Assembly: GCA_009809945.1 (NCBI GenBank)
Contig: WTPW01000551.1
Location: 162,348 to 226,347, forward strand
DNA length: 64,000 nt
Direction of reading: 5' to 3'
Source of the DNA: Gigaspora margarita
Lineage: Eukaryota; Glomeromycota; Glomeromycetes; Diversisporales; Gigasporaceae
In this document: positions 11,770 to 22,379 of the stretch, piece by piece
How the letters are laid out: each line of letters begins with the position of its first letter
Position numbering within the stretch: the first letter of the stretch is position 1
Position numbers and translations under genes: made by a program
Notes under the pieces: generated by a model
What the model was told of the DNA's origin: nothing
Database searches by the model: none
What the model saw: the letters and a program-made list of their open reading frames with translations, nothing else

Positions 11770-12060
11770 TAAAAAAAAGTAAAAGACACTTCTATTTGCA
11801 TGGCTTTTAACTGAAGAGGAAAGCTGGCATCAGTTGAATAAGTTGAATGAGAAAGCGAAACGAAAAGCTAAAGAAATTAAGCAAAAAAAAGAGGCTGCAG
11901 CTCAAAAAAAATGAAGCAGTAGCCCAAAAAAAGAAGTGGCAGCCCAAAAAAAAAGAAGTGGTAGCCAAAAAAAAGAGGTACTAGCTAAAAAAAGGAAGCT
12001 ACTACTCAAAAAAAAGACAGTGCAATAACTGGATCTAATACCAAAAAAAAAATTGGCTTA
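11770..12060 (+). pseudogene. Lys/Ala/Gln-rich C-terminal tail of pogo transposase
   Basis: Frames read KAKRKAKEIKQKKEAAAQKK followed by repeats of a V/A-A-Q/K-K-K unit encoded by GTAGCCCAAAAAAAG-like tandem repeats (about 18 bp). Likely a basic coiled or disordered tail of the pogo transposase; the same repeats appear inverted at 31450-31600. Slippage in the A-runs shifts frame repeatedly. Confidence 0.6.
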
Positions 12061-12336
12061 AAAATTATATGTAAATCAAAATTTATCAGAATACCCCTTT
12101 ACTCAAAATTTTAGATTTAAAAATGCGTTGCACATAATGATGATTATTTAATAAATTCTGACCTGTCATCTGCTTTTTTTTTTATTATGGCTTATTTTTG
12201 AATGCAATGTTGATCGATAGATATAAATATTTAAAGGCTTATACAGGTTAGTAAAAATTTTTTATAGTAGAAACCTTAACTTCATCACAATACCCCTGTC
12301 TCCTTTATAATTTAATATCAATTTTTTGTTTTAGAA

Positions 12337-12790
12337 ATATCAATATTTATGAAGCTACGGTAATTAATAGAATGCATCATTTAGATTTGGGATTATTTAA
12401 CTATCAAATTACTTTTACATATAATCTTTTAAAAGAATTACATGGAGCTTTAATACTTGATAAATTGAATAACAGATTAGCAAATATTTCTAGATTTCCA
12501 GAATTTAAAATATTCAAAAATAAATTCAATTACTTTCCAGAATTACAGCTAATGAATATTGTAATCTTATGAAAGTATGATATTTGTTCTAAATAATCTA
12601 AATATCAGTGAAGCATTAAATAAAAAGTTGTTGAATCTTTATGAAGTTTGGGATAATATGTATATTATGAGTTGATTTGAAAAATTCGATAATCAAAATT
12701 TGAAGGATTTTGAGATAATTCAATATATTGCACAATATTTTAAATTTATTCAAATTTATTATTCAATATTTTAATATTGTAATTAACTAA
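12337..12790 (+). pseudogene. Plavaka-type transposase, middle part
   Basis: Coding resumes after a TTTTAG acceptor (12331-12336) following the pogo-filled intron. It reads NINIYEATVINRMHHLDLGL, which includes the RMHHLDLGLF motif typical of Plavaka transposases in this clade, then a conserved stretch on intron-distal side (NNRLANISRFPEFKIF). A frame change near 12545 is followed by TANEYCNLMKV in another frame. The region 12790-13770 is A+T-rich and holds a foldback repeat, probably inside another intron. Confidence 0.75.
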
Positions 12791-13051
12791 TTCTAATAAC
12801 TAATATTAATATAATTATTTCTAGAATTTAATAATAAATTGGACTCAACAATTTATTAATATAGGTAGTCTTATCACTTCTGATACACTATATATTAATA
12901 TAATAAATCAAAATTTTTATAATTAATATTTTAATTTAATTAATACAGTTTAAACTAAGATTTTGGGAATATATATATTATAATTTTGAATAATAAAAAT
13001 AAATATATTATATTTTTATTAAAATTTTTTTAATATCAATTAATAATTTTT

Positions 13052-13400
13052 ATATAAAATTATTATATAAATCTTTAAAAGTTCATAACTTTTGTTCCAC
13101 TGATCCAATTTTGATGATTTAACTACCAAAATGATCCTCTCAGTAAGTGGATTCTAATGAATCTAAAATTATCAAAATCTGAACAAATAATCACGTGATC
13201 GGCAAAGTATTATATTATATTAATAATTATATAATATAAAATTTTATCAATCACGTGGCTGCATGATCAGATATTGACAATTTTGGATTCATTAGAATCC
13301 TCTCAATGAGAGGATAATTTTGGTAGTTAAATCATCAAAATTGGATCAGTGAATCAAAAGTTATGAATTTTTAAAGATTTATATAATAACTTTATATAAT
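13052..13400. mobile_element. Foldback MITE, about 350 bp
   Basis: Arms of about 150 bp (13052-13200 and 13245-13400) are reverse complements: both contain CACTGATCCAATTTTGATGA, TTTAACTACCAAAAT and GGATTCTAATGAAT. Centre is about 45 A+T-rich bases. It lies in a non-coding part of the Plavaka pseudogene. Its internal arrangement (GATCCA...CCAAAAT...CTCTC palindrome) resembles segments at 3725-3790 and 48560-48840. Confidence 0.85.
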
Positions 13401-13769
13401 TAAAAATAACAATTTTATATGATAAATTGGCATATTATTTAATATTATAACTTTTTTGCTACATAATAATCTTATTTGAAATTTTGCACATATTTTTCAA
13501 ATAGTTACACCAAATCACTTGCATAATAGCACAAAAAAATATTTAATTTTGATTGTTAATCTTATAAATACTAAAAAAAATTAATTTTTTATTAATTTTT
13601 TTAAAAAAATTGAACAAATTTAAACTTTTTTTAAAAAATATTGAATCAAAAAATTATCAAAATTTTTTTTATAAATATATTCTACTTATATATAAATATT
13701 ATAAAAATTTTTTTAATTATTTATTAATATGTAAAAATTTAAGTTATAAGATTTAATTTTAAGTGTATC

Positions 13770-14779
13770 AGGTTCGTGTATTAGAAGTAATAAGACTACC
13801 AATATTTTTCAAATATATTCTTTATCAGAATTAAAGTTTCCAAAATTACATTCATAGATATACCATACTATTGATTTAATTAGAGAGTATGGTACTTTAA
13901 ATGGATTCTCTACTGAAACCTATGAAAGTCTTCATAAAGATTTTGTTAAAGCATCTTATTATTTAACTAATAAACAAAATATAGAAATTCAAATAATAAA
14001 AATAGTAATTAATTAAAATTTTTTTTAATAATATTTAGTATTTTTATAAAGCTTTACTAAATTATTTTAAATTAAATAGGTTCAGAGACAGGCTATTGCA
14101 ACAAAATTATTATCAAGCCAATCAAAAAATATTAAAACTATAAGTTCTTATAAATTTACAAATTTAATTTGGACTTTTAGTTTAAATAATTTATTAACCA
14201 ACAATTAAAAGATTATAATTCAAGTTCTAAAATATATTTTGGATTTAAAAATTTTTTAAAAAATTTAGCTATATATTTTAATTCAACAAATCAAATTAAT
14301 TTAGATAATTATATAGTTAAATTATATAGCTAAATAACTTTAGAAAATAGGTCTATAATTCGAGCAACTATGATAATTTTTATGAAAAAGCCTGGTATAA
14401 CAATGTAGCAGTTGCTATAAATTTTGAAGAACTATCTGAATATATATTAGATCAAGGAATTTGTTATAGACAGGTATTTTTTATAGTTTAATTTTTAATT
14501 TTTTAAAATACAGTATTAATATAAAATTTTAATCTTTAATTTTAGATATATTTAATAGTGAAGCTTGAAAATAATAATGAAGCTTTAACATATAATCTAG
14601 CATTAATTCAGTAGTATAATTTTAAAATCTCAAAAAAATCCATATTATTATGATGTTCTAGACTTCAATTAACTAAATTATTTAATGTAATTGATTTTGA
14701 AACAATTAGAAATCAAGTTCATGTAATTGCCTGCTTTGACAAAACAAATAAATATTTAGAAAACAAATATATTTTTTAA
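13770..14779 (+). pseudogene. Plavaka-type transposase, C-terminal part
   Basis: Three coding blocks: 13770-14014 reads TLNGFSTETYESLHKDFVKA, a highly recognisable Plavaka C-terminal motif; 14082-14200 continues with AIATKLLSSQSKNI after a likely intron (acceptor near 14080); 14390-14779 includes VAVAINFEELSEYILDQG, then, after an intron (about 14474-14545), LQLTKLFNVIDFETIRNQVH and ends at a stop near 14778. Several stops and frame changes confirm a pseudogene. The next element starts about 100 bp later. Confidence 0.7.
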
Positions 14780-15098
14780 TAAAAAACTTATTTAAAATTA
14801 TTTAAAAGTTTTTGAAACTATTAATCACAAAAATAATTAGTGCAATATTTAAATAAACTAAAATAATTAAAAATAATAGGAAATTATAAGCATCTTCCAC
14901 AAGAGATGCATCTCCCCGGGAGATATATCTCCACTTGGCGTACTAATGCTGGATCAGGGATCAGTTCATCCCACTAGTGAACACATAAGAGTTTCCTTTT
15001 CTATATTTTTTTTTTTGTTTATTGTTTCGCTTTTCTTTTTATTTTTTGCTTCACATTTACTAATTTTTTTTTTTTTTTTTTAGTTTGCCGTTTTTCAG

Positions 15099-15905
15099 TT
15101 TTGCTGCTATCATTAGTGTCGTTGTTGGTGTAGTCACCGTTGTTGTTGTTGGAGTCGTTTCAAGTGTTATTGCAAGTGCCGTTGGAGCCATCATTACTGG
15201 AGGTGCTGTTTTTGGGTAAGTTTTTCGTCTTGGGGTCTTCTTTTTTTTTTCTTATATATACTGATGCTTCTCTTTTTTTCAGTTATTACTGGAGTTATTG
15301 GTGTCGCTGTTTTCGGGTAAGTTTTTTGTCTTGGGGTCACTATTTTGTTTTTTTGTTCTTTTTTTCTTAATTTTTTTTTTATTTAGGTACTAACGCTTCT
15401 CTTTTTTCAGGTGCGATTTCGTCATTGAAGTTAGCATTAGTGAAGCTATTGGGTCATTGTTTTCGGATACATTTTTCATTTTGGGCATTAATTTTTTTTT
15501 ATATATATATATATTTCTCTTCTTTCAGGTGTTGAAACCATTATTACTAAAGTTATTAAATCACCGTTTTCGGGTAAGTTTTTCGGTTTGGGATCATTGT
15601 TTTTGTTTTTTTTTGTTTTTTTTTATATATTTAGGTACTAACCTTCTTTTCTTTCAGGTGCAATTTTGCCATTGGAACCAGTATTACTGAAGCCATTGGA
15701 GTCATTATTTTTGAGTATGTTTTCGTTTTGGGCCGTTAATTTGTTTTTGTTCTTTTTTTTAAAAAAAAATTACTAATTCTTTTCTTCTTTTAGGTGTGAT
15801 TTCACTGTTGGAGCCATCGTTACAGGAGTTATTGGAGTCACCATTTCAGTGCAACCTTGTCATACTGTTGACATTTCGTTGTGTGCTGTTTGTTGTTCAT
15901 TCTAG
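15099..15905 (+). CDS. Tandem microexon gene encoding about 19-residue Gly/Ile/Val repeats
   Basis: Six exon-like blocks (15099-15215, 15283-15316, 15411-15466, 15529-15573, 15658-15714, 15794-15905) are separated by introns of 62-94 bases. Introns 1, 2 and 4 have GTAAGT donors and intron 5 GTATGT; branch points TACTGAT (15259), TACTAAC (15388, 15636) and TACTAAT (15771) precede pyrimidine tracts and CAG/TAG. The complete repeat exon is 57 nt and keeps phase: exon 5 reads GCNFAIGTSITEAIGVIIFE and exon 6 ECDFTVGAIVTGVIGVTIS before a TAG at 15903-15905. Exon 1 is longer (AAIISVVVGVVTVVVVGVVS). Exon 2 is truncated, exon 3 has lost one base and its donor (ATACAT), and exon 4 is 45 nt with a stop, so the array is decaying. 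No ATG opens exon 1. No family recognised; probably membrane-associated if made. Confidence 0.55.
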
Positions 15906-15955
15906 TTGGTTTTGCGGTGGTGCTTTTTTTTCCTATAAATAAAAAAAAAAATACA

Positions 15956-17108
15956 TAGAGCTTCGATCCTACTTTTAAAAAGCAATCCGGATTGAATTCG
16001 GATTCTCTTTTATGTATCCGGATGAATCTGGTTATAATCCGAATTAGTAAATTCGGATTCAATCCGTAAAAATTTATTAATTAGCCAATCAAAAATCGTG
16101 ATTTTCAAAAATACTACGTATGCGAGCATAGAGGGTGGTGATTGGCCAATATTTGTAGATTATTCTGTGAAATCGTAAAGATTTTATTGGCTAATCAGGA
16201 TTTTGAACTTAAATCATCACGATTAAAAAAACCTAATATGTATAAAAATGATTATATCGATGGGTAAATTAATACTGGCAAGAGTCTTTACCATGAATCT
16301 CGATGACTTTAAATCTTAAACTATAATCTTGTCGCAAAAAATTATGACAACCCAAAATTTTATTAAAAAAAGGATCCTAACGTATTACGAATCAAAAAAA
16401 AAATACGTGACAAAAATGAAAAAAAAAAAAAAAAACGTTTAAACCTATTCTAAAATGCTAATAACTAATAAAAAATTATAAACAACTTTAAATGCTTCTC
16501 TAGTATCATGCTGGCCTTTGATTTAATAATCATTATATAGTTACAGACCACTACTTCTCTTTAAACTTCTTTAACTCTCCTCATGAAATCTATAAACCTT
16601 ATGACCCACAACTTCATATTATTAACCTATATTATAGTCAAGTTCTTTATTAGTTGGGATTATGAAGAATAAGTTTTTACAAATAAAAGAGAGCATAAAT
16701 TGCTGAGTTTAATCGATTTATTGCACCTATAGGCTAAACTCAAACGTTTAAACATACCTCTCATCTAACTTCCAAATTACTTCGTGAATTTCTGAATTAC
16801 TTTAACAGTTTATAAAACAAGACATAAATTTTAAGATGTTTTTAGTACAACTTTCTACAATTTGTTTTAGTGGCATACAATTGGTTTAAAATTGATTAGG
16901 TAAAGATTATCAATGTAACATTCTGATTTCTATCCAATCAGAACGCAAGCCCTATATTGCTATCTAGGATTATAATTCAGATAATCCTTATCTTTAATCT
17001 GACATATATTACAGATTTATCTGTCTAAAATTAACGAATAAGGATATTCGAGATTAATCTGAATTATTGGATCAATCCGAATTAATCGGATTATGGATCG
17101 AAGCACTA
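15956..17108. mobile_element. hAT-like element, 1.15 kb, non-autonomous
   Basis: TIRs TAGAGCTTCGATCC and TAGTGCTTCGATCC (right end, reverse-complemented), with subterminal repeats of ATTCGGATT/AATCCGGAT on both sides. Right flank 17109-17116 reads GTAATACA; left flank 15948-15955 reads AAAATACA, differing only at 15948-15949, the last two positions of an overwritten poly-A block (15941-15949). It also carries two GATTGGCCAAT/GCCAATC boxes near 16084 and 16140. No transposase seen. Confidence 0.8.
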
Positions 17109-17109
17109 G

Positions 17110-17500
17110 TAATACAATTCATCATTTGTTATGCTTCTATTGCTTTTTTTTTTTAAATAAAGTTTTGGTACGATTTCATTATTTGTTATGTTTTGCTTTT
17201 AAAAAAAAATTTTTTATTTTTTTTAATTCGTTATTCATTATATACAATCAAATTTGATCAAAAAAAAAAATTTTTGTTTTAAATAAAGTTTTGGTACGAT
17301 TTCGTTATTTGTTACGTTTTAAAAAAAAAATGTTCTTTTTTATTTTTTTTTAATTCATTATTCATTACACACAATCAAATAAAAAAAAACAGACAAATTT
17401 TTGTTTTAAATAAAGTTTTAGTACAATTTCATTATTTGTTAAAAAAAAATTTAATTACGTCTTTTTTTATTTTTTTTAATTCAGTACATGCGATCGAATT
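17110..17500. repeat. About 120-bp tandem repeat, three copies
   Basis: The unit AAATAAAGTTTTGGTACGAT...CATTATTTGTTATG...TTAATTCATTATTCATTA recurs at about 17155, 17279 and 17406. Because the unit is close to two periods of the overwriting artefact, several copies have nine-A blocks at 17201, 17261, 17321, 17381 and 17441. No coding signal. Confidence 0.7.
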
Positions 17501-18104
17501 TGATTGTGCAAACAAATTTTTGTCCGAAGTTTGATCAGTGAAATAAAGGTCTGAGTAGTACAAATATGCCTGGCTTGCATAGTACTTCAGAATTTGTGTC
17601 ATGTAATATTTGCAGCTTTTAAAAAAAAAGGAGATATCTCTCTGCGAAAGATATATCTCTCGCAGGAGATGCCTAAAAGCAAAAAAAAAAAAAGGCTCAA
17701 AAGTTAAGTATTTCAATGATTCAATTTATTATTATTTTTTAAAAAAAAAAGTTTCTGCTCTGGGGAAAGGCTTTTATTCAAGTAAATCAGACCATGAGTA
17801 AAAAAAAAAGCACCCAGACATTTGTTGCATAGATGAGAGTACAACTAGCCACATGTACAAAAAAAAAAATTTATTAATAAAACAAAATTAGAATATTTTA
17901 TTATAAAAACAATCTGAAAAAAAAAAAAAATTTCACAAAACATAAACATTATTTTAAATGCATTAAAATATTAAGCAAAAAAAAAAAAAACAGAAATTTA
18001 AATATATGACAAATCTTGAATATATTTGCAAAATTTCAGAAAAAAAAAAAATTATTAAAATTTATTTATAAGTTTAAAAATAATAATATAAAAAAAAATT
18101 AAGA

Positions 18105-19690
18105 TTCTTGAGGATGCTCTGCATTATGTGTAGGCAATTGCCAGTATCCAGCACTTGTATTAGAAGTCCCTGCTTCTTCTAGATATGCTTCAGAAGTTTC
18201 TAAAATATTGTGCGTTTCTTTGGGAGAATCTAGAATAGTTAAAGGGCTTCTTGTTCTTCTTGCACGCTTGCTCTTTCTAGAAAACTAAATAATATAATAT
18301 TAAAATATTTTCATAGTAAAATTTTTGTTTACATAAATTTAAAAAATTTATAATTACACTTTCAGATTGTTGTGACTTTTTTCTTCTTTTATTTTGACCC
18401 TTTTTTTTAACTACTTCACTTTCTTCATCTTCTGTATTTGACTCTTTTTCACTAGGTAGAAAAAATTTCTTTTTTCTTTCTATTTTTTTCTATTTTTTTT
18501 TATTTTTAACAAATTTGCAATATTTTAAATATATTAAAAATATTTAAATATTTTGGTTTGATTTTTAATAATTTAATATATATTATTTATATACCAAATT
18601 TTTTCTAAGTCTATCCTTAACTGTATCTTCAGACATAGTTAACTTCTCATAATAATAATTTAGCATTATTTGGTATACTGCTATCATATATGCCAATTTA
18701 ATATTGCTAGATAATTTACTTGGCCACACCTTGCTTAAAATCCTAGACATGTACATATTATAGGGGTCAGAAATTATTAACATGAAAAGTTTTTGATAAC
18801 ATGCCTTTGTCTTGGGAGAAGACTTCTACTCTGAAACATCTGAAGGAATTGAATTCGTATTTATTGAATCCAATTTGCTTAAAAAAAAAACAGAAAACAT
18901 TGCATCTTTAACATGTGTTGTTAAAGTACTTTGCAAAGAAAAAAAAAAATTTAAAAGCTAAAATATAATTTATTTTAATTAAGTAAATAAATTAAATTAT
19001 AAAAAAAAATTCGAATATATTTGAAATATTTTGAATATATTCAAAACATTTTGAATATATAAAAAAAAATTAGAATTGTTTATATTATATAAAAAAAGAT
19101 GAACAAAAAAAATTAAAAATAAAAAAAAATTGAGCAATATTTTTCTTATAATATGCATTTCACTTTTTATCCATTATACTAATATAAAATTTTTTCTCAT
19201 TTTCTACAAGATAATCTTCTGCCGCTTCCTAAAAGTCTTCAAAAAAAAAATATATTAAATACTTGAGCAACTGCTTAGCAATTGCTTTTACAGATTGCTA
19301 AAAAAAAAAATAATTTTGATTATTTTAAATTAATTAAATTAATTAAAATATTAAAATATAAAAAAAAAATTACACTTATAAAATTGCTTTCATGAGCTAA
19401 GTTGAAACTTTCTAAAATCCAAAAAAAAATTTCGGATAAATGCCTTTTAATTTGATTTATTTATTCAGATAGCTCATTAAGCTTATTCATTATTGCTGCT
19501 AATTCATTACTAGATGCATGTTTTTAAAAAAATTTTAAATAAAAAATTCAATTAAAAATTATAAATAGTAAATTTTAACAAAATAAGAACAATTTTATAA
19601 AGTTAAATACCTTTGGTATATTTCAAACTATCTTGAATATTAGACGATCCACTTGGTTCAAGATAATTCTAGCAAAAACAGCTCAATTTT
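18105..19690 (-). pseudogene. Unrecognised spliced gene (coiled-coil/Lys-Glu rich), damaged
   Basis: Reading leftward, exon-like blocks with conserved splice signals: about 19690-19620 and 19525-19430 (Leu/Asn/Glu-rich, SNELAAIMNKLNELSE), 18890-18590 (DPYNMYMSRILSKVWPSKLS), 18465-18358 (ESNTEDEESEVVKK then GQNKRRKKSQQSES), then an intron with GTAATT donor and TTTAG acceptor (18357-18285) and a last exon 18284-18105 (FSRKSKRARRTRSPLTILDS) ending in a stop. The acidic-basic, coiled-coil-like composition suggests a nuclear or transposon accessory protein. Many overwritten blocks (18881-19421) destroy exon edges, so frame and completeness cannot be judged. I do not recognise the family. Confidence 0.4.
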
Positions 19691-19799
19691 TGTGATTCTT
19701 TTGGCTTGTTTTGAAGATTTAAAAAAAAATGTATTTGCCAAGTATATTGAAGGGATTTAAAATTTGCAAAAATATATGGAAAAAAAAAATTTTTAGATT

Positions 19800-19935
19800 A
19801 TGTGAGAGATAGATTGAGAGAGAAAGATAGAAAGAGAGATAAAAAAAAAGATAGAGAGAGAGATAGAGAGAAAGAGATAAAGAGAGAGAGAAAATAGAGA
19901 AAAAAAAAAAGAGAGATAGAGAGAGGTTCAAATTA
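19800..19935. repeat. GAGATA-type purine microsatellite
   Basis: Interrupted (GA)n/(GATA)n tract: AGAGAGATAGAGAGAAAGAG-like, broken by overwritten A blocks at 19841 and 19901. No coding meaning; the reverse-strand Leu/Ser-rich open frame is a by-product. The rest of 19690-20448 is A+T-rich with no gene seen. Confidence 0.75.
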
Positions 19936-20749
19936 GTTCAAATGTTTTAAAAATAGAAAGAAAAAAAAAAATATTTAAAAATATTTAATGGTAAAAATAA
20001 TGCATAAAATAAGTGAAATATGGAATATTTAAAGAAAAATGGATAGGAATAACAATGAAAAAAAGGAATACAAAATATTGTTCATATTTAAATATTTTCA
20101 ATTAATATTAAAAAATTTTAACGTAATCAAATTGCTTTCGCATATTCATTAAAAAAATTTTTTACTATTTAAAAATATTTGTCTAAAGCAATCAATCAAA
20201 AAAAAAAAAATACATATATTAATTACTTATTTTCAGATATATTTGAATTTAATAATTTTATTTTAATTAAAAAATAAATTATTTTAAATTTACTAGAATT
20301 ATTTATATTTAGATTTTTAAATACTTTACACTCTTGATAATAAAACTGTTCATGACAATTGCTTTAAAGGTTTTTTTTAGCTCCATTTTTAAATTAAATA
20401 TTATTTATACTATATTCAGAGATTAATCTGCTTTGAAAACAAATAACTATTTATAGGGACCTGTTAAAGCAGGGTGCTATCACATGATCTAGTAGTCGTC
20501 GGCCTGTCCATCCAGAAGTTGGAGATATTATTATTTGATACAATGACCAATTAAAATCAAGAATTTTTTTTCTAAAATCTGAAGCAAATTTTATATATAA
20601 GGCATATCAGTGCGAAACTTTTCTTTTTTGTACAAGAAAACAGATACGGCGTCTACAATCTTTCTTACAATAAAAAAAAATTATAATAACAAATAAAACA
20701 TTCTGCCAAAAAAATTTTTTTAAAAAAAGGTAATAAGTACAAAAAAAAA

Positions 20750-20875
20750 AGGTCTGACTCGATGAATACTATTCACTGAATATTCACTGAATATTCGAAT
20801 AAAAAAAAATATAATTTTTCACTGAATAAATATTCGAATATTTAAATTTTCACTGAATATAAAAAAAAAATATTC

Positions 20876-20914
<39 letters not shown>

Positions 20915-21129
20915 ATAATTAAAAAAAAATTTTAATAATTTATTTGCAATTTTATTGGCTAATTTAAGTGAGATATTATAAAAAAAAAAAAAACTGAAAT
21001 ATATTTAATATTCAATGAATATTCAGTGAATATTNATTNAAAAAAAAAAAAATTTTTNANCAATATTCGAATAAAAAAATATTGAACAAATGAATATTCG
21101 AAAAAAAAATTTTTGACCAAGTCAGACCT
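20750..21129. mobile_element. MITE with ATTCACTGAATATTC arrays, 380 bp
   Basis: TIRs AGGTCTGACTCGATGAATAC (left) and AGGTCTGACTTGGTC (right, reverse-complemented). The interior repeats TATTCACTGAATATTCGAAT and contains an (AT)n run at 20881-20909 and four single N's (21035, 21039, 21058, 21060). Right flank 21130-21137 is CTAACTTC; the left duplication would fall at 20742-20749, entirely inside an overwritten block, so it cannot be seen. Confidence 0.75.
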
Positions 21130-21149
21130 CTAACTTCTGGTAAAGAAAA

Positions 21150-22370
21150 TGAAAACATGAACTTCACACAAGACCTCTTGTAGCAAACATTCAGTTTTCA
21201 CAACTAAGTCCTGAACCAACAGATGTCATTGTAATAAATTCAAGTCTTATGCCTAACCAAAAATGCACTTTATTTTTTAATGTCCAACAACCGTTCGAAG
21301 TGCCAATGAATGAATTTGATACAAAATGGTGGCCTTTAGTCACAAACGTTTGGGTGAAATTTAGTTCTAAGAACCATGTTAATGGAAATTATTGGTATAC
21401 CACTTTAATAAATATTTGAAATCAAGCACGTACAAAGAGGATGTTCCAAGTTCGAAATAGTGAAAAACAAAGGTTCGAGAGGCGGGTTTATGTTTTACAA
21501 AAATAAAAGTATCATAGTTTTTTACCACCTAGAAAGTGCTTGTTGAACGTTTTCAAAACTCACTTGATCATGCACATGAACTAGAAGATAGTAAAAAATT
21601 AAAACACTCTCAAGCTGTTCGGGTTTTGGTAGAAAAGGAAGCAGTTAAGAATTATCTTGAGCCTGCGATAGTTAGTGCAGTTAAAGAGTATGCAAATGAA
21701 AAGCTAGATCTCAGCATAAGCATAAAGGAATTGAAGTGGAGAGAAGTCACCAATATAAAATATAAGGTCTGTGGTCCTCAAAATACCTACTTAACTGGTG
21801 CTCCTAATCTATTACAGGATATTTGGGATACAACTTCTTTTTTAGAAAAAAAGGGTTATCAAGTCGAATTGTATAGAATTCATCACCAATTTACTGGCGG
21901 CTTCGTTTTTGCACATTTGAAGCAACTTGAAAGCTTCAAAGATATGGATAGTTAATGTTAATAGACTCTACGCATAAAATGAATAAATATGACTAGTGTT
22001 TGTTTATGCTGTATATTCAGGACAGATATGGTTCTTGGAACATCAGTGGGCATTTTTTTGTTAGTAACGAAGATAGTGATACTGTTGCAGAAGCATTGAG
22101 GATAATGCGGCGATTTTGTAGCTCTTGGAAACCTCAGTACTTTTTATTAGATCAAAGTAGTATAGAAGCTAGAAGTATCATAGCAACTTTTTTAGGTCTT
22201 GAAAAAGGTGAACAGGAATGTGAAGTTATTTTTTGCACTGTACACGTTATGCAAACCTGGATGAATAAAATCTATAAAATGAAAACTCAGAATAAAATGA
22301 TTCAGGCTATGCATAAACGAATGAAAATTGGTTGTGAATTGTTTATCCAAAAATCGATTAAAAAAAAAAC
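21150..22370 (+). pseudogene. MULE transposase, N-terminal and catalytic part
   Basis: Several frames join to a MULE transposase: about 21180-21420 reads a segment with EFDTKWWPLVTNVWVKF; 21536-21953 is open and gives VEKEAVKNYLEPAIVSAVKE and KYKVCGPQNTYL; the catalytic region follows with DSTHKMNKYD (first Asp near 21964), then 22000-22360 with PQYFLLDQSSIEA (second Asp) and CTVHVMQTWM, the Cys/His block of MULE cores. Stops lie at about 21953 and near 21990. The block ends at the hAT insertion (22380), next to an overwritten A block at 22361-22369. Pseudogene. Confidence 0.88.
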
Positions 22371-22379
22371 CCTCTCTCC

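Larger units (their letters stand above)
3661..12307 (+). mobile_element. pogo/CENP-B-type DNA transposon, copy 1 (with nested insertions)
   Basis: Tc1/mariner-pogo type element inserted in an intron of the Plavaka pseudogene. Termini read TAAGGGAAACAGGTGTATTG on the left and, reverse-complemented, TAAAGGAGACAGGGGTATTG on the right, flanked by TA at 3659-3660 and 12308-12309. It carries a broken transposase (from 9989). Removing the 5104-bp element at 4266-9369 and its 10-bp target duplication leaves about 3.5 kb, close to the 3686 bp of copy 2 at 31159-34844, which lies in the opposite orientation and acts as an empty-site reference for insertions here. Confidence 0.85.
14885..17680. mobile_element. 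TIR element with GAGATATATCTC termini
   Basis: The left end (14885-14935) contains AGATGCATCTCC and GGGAGATATATCTCC; the right end (17630-17680) holds GGAGATATCTCTC and AGATATATCTCTCGCAGGAG. Ends are related to the GGCATCTCT..GAGATATAT ends of the 6046-8289 foldback. It carries a tandem microexon gene (15099-15905) and was invaded by a hAT-like element (15956-17108). Exact boundaries and target duplication could not be fixed because an overwritten block lies at 17621-17629. Confidence 0.6.

Noticed and set aside
16381..16440. Poly-A as a retrotransposed tail
   Set aside because: One of the A-runs (16421-16429) is in artefact phase and the flanks show no retrotransposon 3' end.
19719..19931. 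Leu/Ser-rich minus-strand open frame
   Set aside because: By-product of the GAGATA microsatellite and overwritten A blocks.
17441..21110. Regular poly-A blocks as nucleosome phasing, a CRISPR-like array or a 60-bp satellite
   Set aside because: Sequence between blocks is not repeated, and sister copies show ordinary sequence in place of the A's. It is data corruption.
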